Below, piece after piece: positions 60,243-64,000 of a stretch of 64,000 bases of DNA. The translations under genes and the position numbers were made by a program. Where the stretch lies: positions 2,046,001 through 2,110,000 of the forward strand of contig NZ_CP069513.1 of the NCBI RefSeq assembly GCF_016889425.1. Reading direction: 5' to 3'. Below the pieces are notes generated by a model that worked only from the letters and a program-made list of their open reading frames with translations, ran no database searches and was not told the DNA's origin. The stretch's first letter is position 1; the number at the start of each line of letters is the position of its first letter. The DNA is from Corynebacterium amycolatum. Its GTDB lineage: Bacteria; Actinomycetota; Actinomycetes; Mycobacteriales; Mycobacteriaceae.

Positions 60243-60269
60243 TGTGGATAATTTTTCGACTGTGGATAA
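60243..60269 (-). promoter_or_regulatory. Two perfect DnaA boxes
   Basis: TTATCCACA occurs exactly at 60243-60251 and 60261-60269 (minus strand, same orientation, 18 bp apart) between the DUF2469 stop and its terminator hairpin. Not an origin: dnaA, dnaN and an AT-rich unwinding region are absent. Confidence 0.6.
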
Positions 60270-60312
60270 CTGTTAGCAGCTAGCTATACCAAGAGATGAG
60301 AAGCTATAAAAG

Positions 60313-60615
60313 CTACGGCAGTCGTAGGTCAGGCTTATCCAGTTCCTCGATATTGACGTCCTTGAAAGTGATGACGCGCACGTAGCGGACAAATCGTGCC
60401 GGGCGGTGGACATCCCACACCCAGGCGTCCGACATCCGCAGCTCGAAGTAGACCTCGTTTTCGCTGTTGTGCGGGATTAGCTCCACAGCGTTGGCAAGGT
60501 AGAACCTACGCTCCGTCTCAACAACGTAGGAAAACTGACTAACGACATCGCGGAACTCCTTGTACAGAGATAGTTCAACGTCGGCCTCGTAGTTTTCTAG
60601 ATCTTCTGCGCTCAC
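60313..60615 (-). CDS. DUF2469 protein
   Basis: A 100-residue conserved actinobacterial protein (corresponding to Rv2901c): SAEDLENYEADVELSLYKEF and a C-terminal WVWDVHRPARFVRYVRVITF core. Soluble, acidic, function unknown. The GTG start has AAGGAGCC upstream. It follows rnhB by 54 nt, the invariant arrangement. Confidence 0.92.
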   Translation of the reverse strand: MSAEDLENYEADVELSLYKEFRDVVSQFSYVVETERRFYLANAVELIPHNSENEVYFELRMSDAWVWDVHRPARFVRYVRVITFKDVNIEELDKPDLRLP

Positions 60616-60669
60616 GACCGCGACGGCTCCTTCGAGTGTTTACATGTTGCTCTTTTTGTACATGTTGGT

Positions 60670-61389
60670 CTATTCGGGGTGCTCAAGATACTCCGCGTGC
60701 GCCAAGCGCACATTGCGGTATGACCACCGATGTTCCGGGGTCGCGCCATGGCGCGAAATCGCTTCCATATGCGATGCCGTGCCGTAGCCCTTATGCCCCG
60801 CCAGACCATAGTCCGGATACTTCTCCGATAGGTCAACCATAATGCGGTCGCGGGTGACTTTGGCTAAGACACTCGCAGCAGCAATACATCGGCAAGCGGA
60901 ATCACCGCCAATCACGGGCAAATAGGGTGCCGTGAAGCCGGACACCTTGAGTGCGTCGGTAAGCACGTAGCCAGGACGCTGCCCCAACCCGGCTACCGCG
61001 CGGCGCATTCCAGTGACATTCGCGTCCTGGATGCCGAATTGGTCGATGTAGGACGCGGGGATCGTCGTCACGCAAAAAGCGGTGGCGAAGCGTTGGATGA
61101 GCGGAAAGAGCCGTTCGCGTGCGGCCGGCGTGAGCTTTTTAGAATCGGTGAGCTTATCCAGTTCTGCGATAGGGCGTTCGGGAAGGCAGCAGGCGGCGAT
61201 AACTATCGGGCCTGCACAGGCGCCGCGGCCAGCTTCGTCGACCCCAGCTACAGGTCCAAAGCCGCGCTTTGCCAGCGCGACTTCCATCGTGCGCGCCTGC
61301 TTCAACCTCCGTAGTTTCGGCGCCGGCAGCGCCAGCAGACTGGGCAGGCTAGTTGTGCTGGATTTAGTTGTGCTGGATGTCCGGATCAT
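60670..61389 (-). CDS. rnhB: Ribonuclease HII
   Basis: Cleaves RNA in RNA–DNA hybrids and at single ribonucleotides. GVDEAGRGACAGP contains the first catalytic Asp-Glu pair, LTDSKKL the next conserved block, and ASVLAKVTRDRIM the later Asp region. Start is uncertain: ATG 61389 (239 residues) overlaps the lepB end by 26 bases; ATG 61287 would give 205 residues, nearer to the compact enzymes. No upstream extension beyond 61389 is supported. Confidence 0.92.
   Translation of the reverse strand: MIRTSSTTKSSTTSLPSLLALPAPKLRRLKQARTMEVALAKRGFGPVAGVDEAGRGACAGPIVIAACCLPERPIAELDKLTDSKKLTPAARERLFPLIQRFATAFCVTTIPASYIDQFGIQDANVTGMRRAVAGLGQRPGYVLTDALKVSGFTAPYLPVIGGDSACRCIAAASVLAKVTRDRIMVDLSEKYPDYGLAGHKGYGTASHMEAISRHGATPEHRWSYRNVRLAHAEYLEHPE
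61350..61379. repeat. 15-bp tandem duplication at the lepB stop
   Basis: TAGTTGTGCTGGATT and TAGTTGTGCTGGATG stand head to tail (61350-61364 and 61365-61379). The unit encodes the last residues IQHN and stop of lepB, so the end of the gene is effectively doubled. Confidence 0.9.
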
Positions 61390-62161
61390 CGACGCCACCG
61401 ATTCGGTTAAACGGCAGAATGATTGCCTGCACCTTGCCGACGACGTTATCCAGCGGCACAGTACCCTGCAGCTCGTCACCCATGTGATAGCGAGAGTCCG
61501 CAGAGTTGGTGCGGTTGTCGCCCATGACCCACAGATGCCCCTCCGGCACTGTTATCGGCCCGAAGTACGGGCCACCACACTGCTCTGAGCCAAGATTATC
61601 CACCACCGGCTTGTCTGCCGGAGTTTTAATGAAATCCTGGTCTGTCATCTTGCCGTCTACCATGATGCCGGGATCTCCTGGGCGGCACTGCACAGTCTGA
61701 CCACCCGTGGCAATCACACGCTTGACCAACGCATTTTCATCCGGTGCAACAAGGCCAATCCAGGACCCAACCGTCTGCAGCGAGTTCGCCACCAGGTTAG
61801 TTGAACGCTGTGACACGTAGTTACTATTCCAGGACTCCGGGCCATTAAAGACAACAACATCGCCGGGCTTGGGATCTGAGAACTGGTAGGAAACCTTATC
61901 CACCCAAATGCGGTCACCAGTGCACCCCGCACAACCGTTGAGCGTCGGCTGCATCGACTCAGATGGGATCACGTAGACGCGGCCGATAAAGGACTGCACA
62001 CCGGCACTGATGAGCAGGGCAATCACGATAATGATTGGAATCTCGATGTACCACGGAGTGTGCTTTTCAGGCTCCTCGCCAAGTTTCCGGAAGCCTTTCA
62101 AGCCATCAGTACGGTCTTCTTTTTGGCCGTCAGCCTGTTCGCGCGAATCGTCGTCGGTCAT
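61364..62161 (-). CDS. lepB: Signal peptidase I
   Basis: Cleaves Sec and Tat signal peptides outside the membrane. 265 residues: a polar head, one transmembrane helix at about 40-57, catalytic Ser69 in PSESMQPTL, and catalytic Lys147 in ALVKRVIATGG; the GDNRTNSADSR block is intact. ATG 62161 has TATAGT (62170-62175, minus) 8 nt upstream, a consensus-quality leaderless start. Confidence 0.96.
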   Translation of the reverse strand: MTDDDSREQADGQKEDRTDGLKGFRKLGEEPEKHTPWYIEIPIIIVIALLISAGVQSFIGRVYVIPSESMQPTLNGCAGCTGDRIWVDKVSYQFSDPKPGDVVVFNGPESWNSNYVSQRSTNLVANSLQTVGSWIGLVAPDENALVKRVIATGGQTVQCRPGDPGIMVDGKMTDQDFIKTPADKPVVDNLGSEQCGGPYFGPITVPEGHLWVMGDNRTNSADSRYHMGDELQGTVPLDNVVGKVQAIILPFNRIGGVDDPDIQHN

Positions 62162-62183
62162 GGAAAAAGACTATACGCGATAG

Positions 62184-62219
62184 AAAAATCCCCACCGAGC
62201 TCAACACTCGATGGGGATT
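62184..62219 (-). terminator. Rho-independent terminator of rplS
   Basis: AATCCCCA/TGGGGATT (62187-62194 with 62212-62219) with CGAG/CTCG inside, followed by TTTTTC on the minus strand. It lies just before the lepB promoter. Confidence 0.88.
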
Positions 62220-62235
62220 ATTTTGCGCCAAAAGA

Positions 62236-62577
62236 CTAGCGGCGCTCCTTGATGCGTGCAGCCTTACCGCGCAGGTTGCGCAGGTAGTACAGCTTCGCAC
62301 GGCGAACGTCGCCCTTGAAGACAACGCGAATCTCATCGATATTCGGGGAGTGCACCGGGAAGGTACGCTCAACGCCGATACCGAAGGACATCTTGCGGAC
62401 GGTGAAGGTCTCACGGATGCCGCCGCCCTGGCGACGGATAACGACGCCCTTGAAGACCTGAATACGCTCGGTCTTACCTTCAACAATCTTTACGTCGACC
62501 TCGACGGTGTCACCAGCGCGGAACTCCGGAATGTCGTCGCGCAGGTATGCTGCATCAACCTTGTCAAGAATGTTCAT
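62236..62577 (-). CDS. rplS: 50S ribosomal protein L19
   Basis: L19 sits at the 30S–50S interface. 113 residues; [19 protein letters not shown] and the [15 protein letters not shown] block are typical. AAAGGAAT precedes the ATG. It is followed at once by a strong terminator. Confidence 0.97.
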   Translation of the reverse strand: MNILDKVDAAYLRDDIPEFRAGDTVEVDVKIVEGKTERIQVFKGVVIRRQGGGIRETFTVRKMSFGIGVERTFPVHSPNIDEIRVVFKGDVRRAKLYYLRNLRGKAARIKERR

Positions 62578-62716
62578 GGAAACTTATTCCTTTACTTTTT
62601 GCATAGACAGAGGACCCTGGCGGCGCTTTCCCACAGAGGGACGCTCGGCCGGTTCATGCCCGAAACAGGTAAAGCTGCCTATAAAGACAACCTGGAAATT
62701 ATTACACACCCCCTGG

Positions 62717-64000
62717 TCAGAAACCAAACTCATCCATGCTCGGCGGGTCTTGCGGGTTGGGTGAATCAGTGTCGGGCGAGTCAGTGTCGGGCGAGTCAGT
62801 GTCTTCGCCCTTGCGTGCTTCCTCGACCAATTTCTGTGATTGCTCAATCAGCTCTTGGCGGTACTGGTTATATTCTTCCAGTGCCTGCGTCATCCGCAGA
62901 CCGCGCTTGTCAAAGGTGTAGCGCCCATGTCCGGCGAGCGGCCCATCTTCCATGCTCACCGTCTTTTTGCCCGTGCTTGACGACGTCCAAAGTTCCACAC
63001 CATCTCGATCCCGTGCAACATTCCACAGCCCAGCCGTTTTCATGTTGTGGTGTCGGCGACAGAGGCAGTGGAGGTTAGGAGTTTCTGTTGCCCCACCCTC
63101 GGCTGGGTTTTCCTTGTTGTAGGGCTCGATATGGTCAATGTCGCAGAATTCCGCTGGGACATCGCAGCCGGGGAAGCGGCATGTCCCGTCAAGGCCTTGG
63201 ATGTACGCCCGCTGACTTTCGGTTGGGGTGTAGCCCTCCGCAGATTCGTCGGCAAGCAAGCGGATATGCGTAACCTTGTCAATCCACGCCTGCGTTGCCA
63301 ACTGCGAAATCCACCCCACACCACCAAGCCAAGCCGTGCGCGGGCGTTCCTCGGTGGCGGGACAGTACAGGTTGAGAACGACCTTCGCCTCCGCGGTGCC
63401 ACGGATGAGATGCGTTAGAGCTTCGACACGGGTACAGCCCGCCGAGGTTGAGATAGCTTGGAGAGTGGTCTTGAATTCGAGAGCGCGGGTCTTTTCCAGC
63501 TCCATGAAAACTTCCGCGAAGTTGTCGCCTTCTTCAAAACCGATGCTCTCCCCCACTATCTCGCGCTCACCGGCGGGAAGTAGCGGGTCAACGTCCCCCG
63601 GAAGATTTTTCGGACGCAGCTGGGGTTCAATTTGCTCGATTACCTGTTGCAAGAACTTGTGCAGACTACGAATTCCTCGGAGAACTTCACCTTGTCTGCG
63701 AGGAATAACAAAGCGCGCAATCTCTTCCTCTACGACCTCGCGCACCTCTGGGTTTTGCAGCGGCGCCGTTGCGCGGGCGATGGTGAGCAGATGCCGAAAA
63801 GGCAAGTGAGCACGAGCCTTGACGAAAGCACCCAGGCGAGGCATGAGGGCTAGCTGGATGCCGACCTCCACATACTCCAACGCTTTACCGCGGGCAATCC
63901 CCAGCTCAGGTGCAATCTCAGCAATGTAGGCATCCACATCTATTTCAAGCGACTGAGGCGCACAGCTCAAAGAAATATCCAGCTCTAGGCGATTGCGTTG
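62717..64000 (-). CDS. DUF222/HNH endonuclease protein (5' end cut by window edge)
   Basis: The frame is open through the right edge. At least 427 residues: a helical DUF222 part (about 1-260 of the visible protein) and a C-terminal HNH motif, with CRFPGCDVPAEFCDIDHIEPY and LHCLCRRHHNMKTAG supplying zinc Cys pairs and the His-Asn-His catalytic set. This family is multicopy in many actinobacteria, often near mobile DNA; biological role unclear. The tail contains DTDSP repeats from a 15-bp tandem triplication. Confidence 0.88.
   Translation of the reverse strand, partial: QRNRLELDISLSCAPQSLEIDVDAYIAEIAPELGIARGKALEYVEVGIQLALMPRLGAFVKARAHLPFRHLLTIARATAPLQNPEVREVVEEEIARFVIPRRQGEVLRGIRSLHKFLQQVIEQIEPQLRPKNLPGDVDPLLPAGEREIVGESIGFEEGDNFAEVFMELEKTRALEFKTTLQAISTSAGCTRVEALTHLIRGTAEAKVVLNLYCPATEERPRTAWLGGVGWISQLATQAWIDKVTHIRLLADESAEGYTPTESQRAYIQGLDGTCRFPGCDVPAEFCDIDHIEPYNKENPAEGGATETPNLHCLCRRHHNMKTAGLWNVARDRDGVELWTSSSTGKKTVSMEDGPLAGHGRYTFDKRGLRMTQALEEYNQYRQELIEQSQKLVEEARKGEDTDSPDTDSPDTDSPNPQDPPSMDEFGF
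62764..62808. repeat. Three 15-bp tandem repeats in the HNH gene tail
   Basis: Units at 62764-62778, 62779-62793 and 62794-62808 (variants of AGTCAGTGTCGGGCG) encode a repeated Asp-Thr-Asp-Ser-Pro module near the C-terminus. Confidence 0.85.

Noticed and set aside
60243..60269. Replication origin suggested by DnaA boxes
   Set aside because: Only two boxes, no AT-rich unwinding element, and no dnaA, dnaN, rpmH or gidB nearby.

Overview
The window looks like chromosomal DNA of a Corynebacterium or a close mycolata relative. The evidence is moderately high G+C, dense genes, mycothiol metabolism (mycothione reductase), actinobacterial families (DUF2631, DUF2469, DUF4439, TIGR03085) and a gene order matching the conserved stretch ftsK–rnj–dapA–thyX–dapB … pnp–rpsO … infB–nusA … proS … cobA–cobB–cobO–chlD–mqo–mtr … map–pbp–rip1 … rlmN–cdsA–frr–pyrH–tsf–rpsB … xerC–dprA–comM–yraN–rnhB–lepB–rplS known from C. 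glutamicum and M. tuberculosis. Species cannot be fixed from sequence alone. No rRNA, tRNA, insertion sequence, prophage or CRISPR array was seen. The left edge cuts ftsK and the right edge cuts a DUF222/HNH gene.

Layout. 1-6902: ftsK 5' part, a TIGR03085 protein, and the dapB–thyX–dapA–rnj operon (lysine/DAP, dTMP, RNA decay). 7091-14204: an accessory block between dapB and pnp, with an MFS exporter and a galactose module (galM, a sodium:sugar symporter, a small two-helix membrane protein, and a single-ORF galT–galK fusion). 14363-17405: pnp and rpsO, separated by a terminator and an unexplained 21-bp-period repeat array. 17547-32405: translation and RNA genes (ribF, truB, PPTase, MATE, nrnA, rbfA, infB, ylxR, nusA, rimP, proS) plus a DUF4439 lipoprotein and an uncharacterised gene between infB and rbfA. 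32466-38488: yaaA and a cobalamin/siroheme operon (chlI/chlD, cobO, cobB, cobA, small membrane protein). 38576-45150: mqo, hydrolase, mtr, cobQ, map. 45219-62577: PBP, rip1 and the rlmN-to-rplS run. 62717-64000: HNH protein.

How the genes work together. Most of the window is housekeeping: ribosome assembly and translation factors, RNA turnover, cell-wall precursor supply, peptidoglycan synthesis and remodelling, and protein export. The gal block forms a complete uptake-to-UDP-exchange route: symporter, mutarotase, kinase and uridylyltransferase. The cob operon supplies chelatase AAA and VWA subunits, corrinoid adenosylation, amidation and the uroporphyrinogen methylase.

Main points for a second look: (i) the chelatase gene is split by a +1 frame change at a CCC_TTT site, resembling the programmed frameshifting described for chlD genes; (ii) galT and galK are fused; (iii) dxr and ispG, which normally flank rip1, are both absent there; (iv) the 21-bp repeat array between rpsO and pnp; (v) an iron-box-like site in front of xerC; (vi) at least a dozen genes show a TAnnnT hexamer 6-8 nt before the start codon, which predicts leaderless mRNAs and fixes several start codons.
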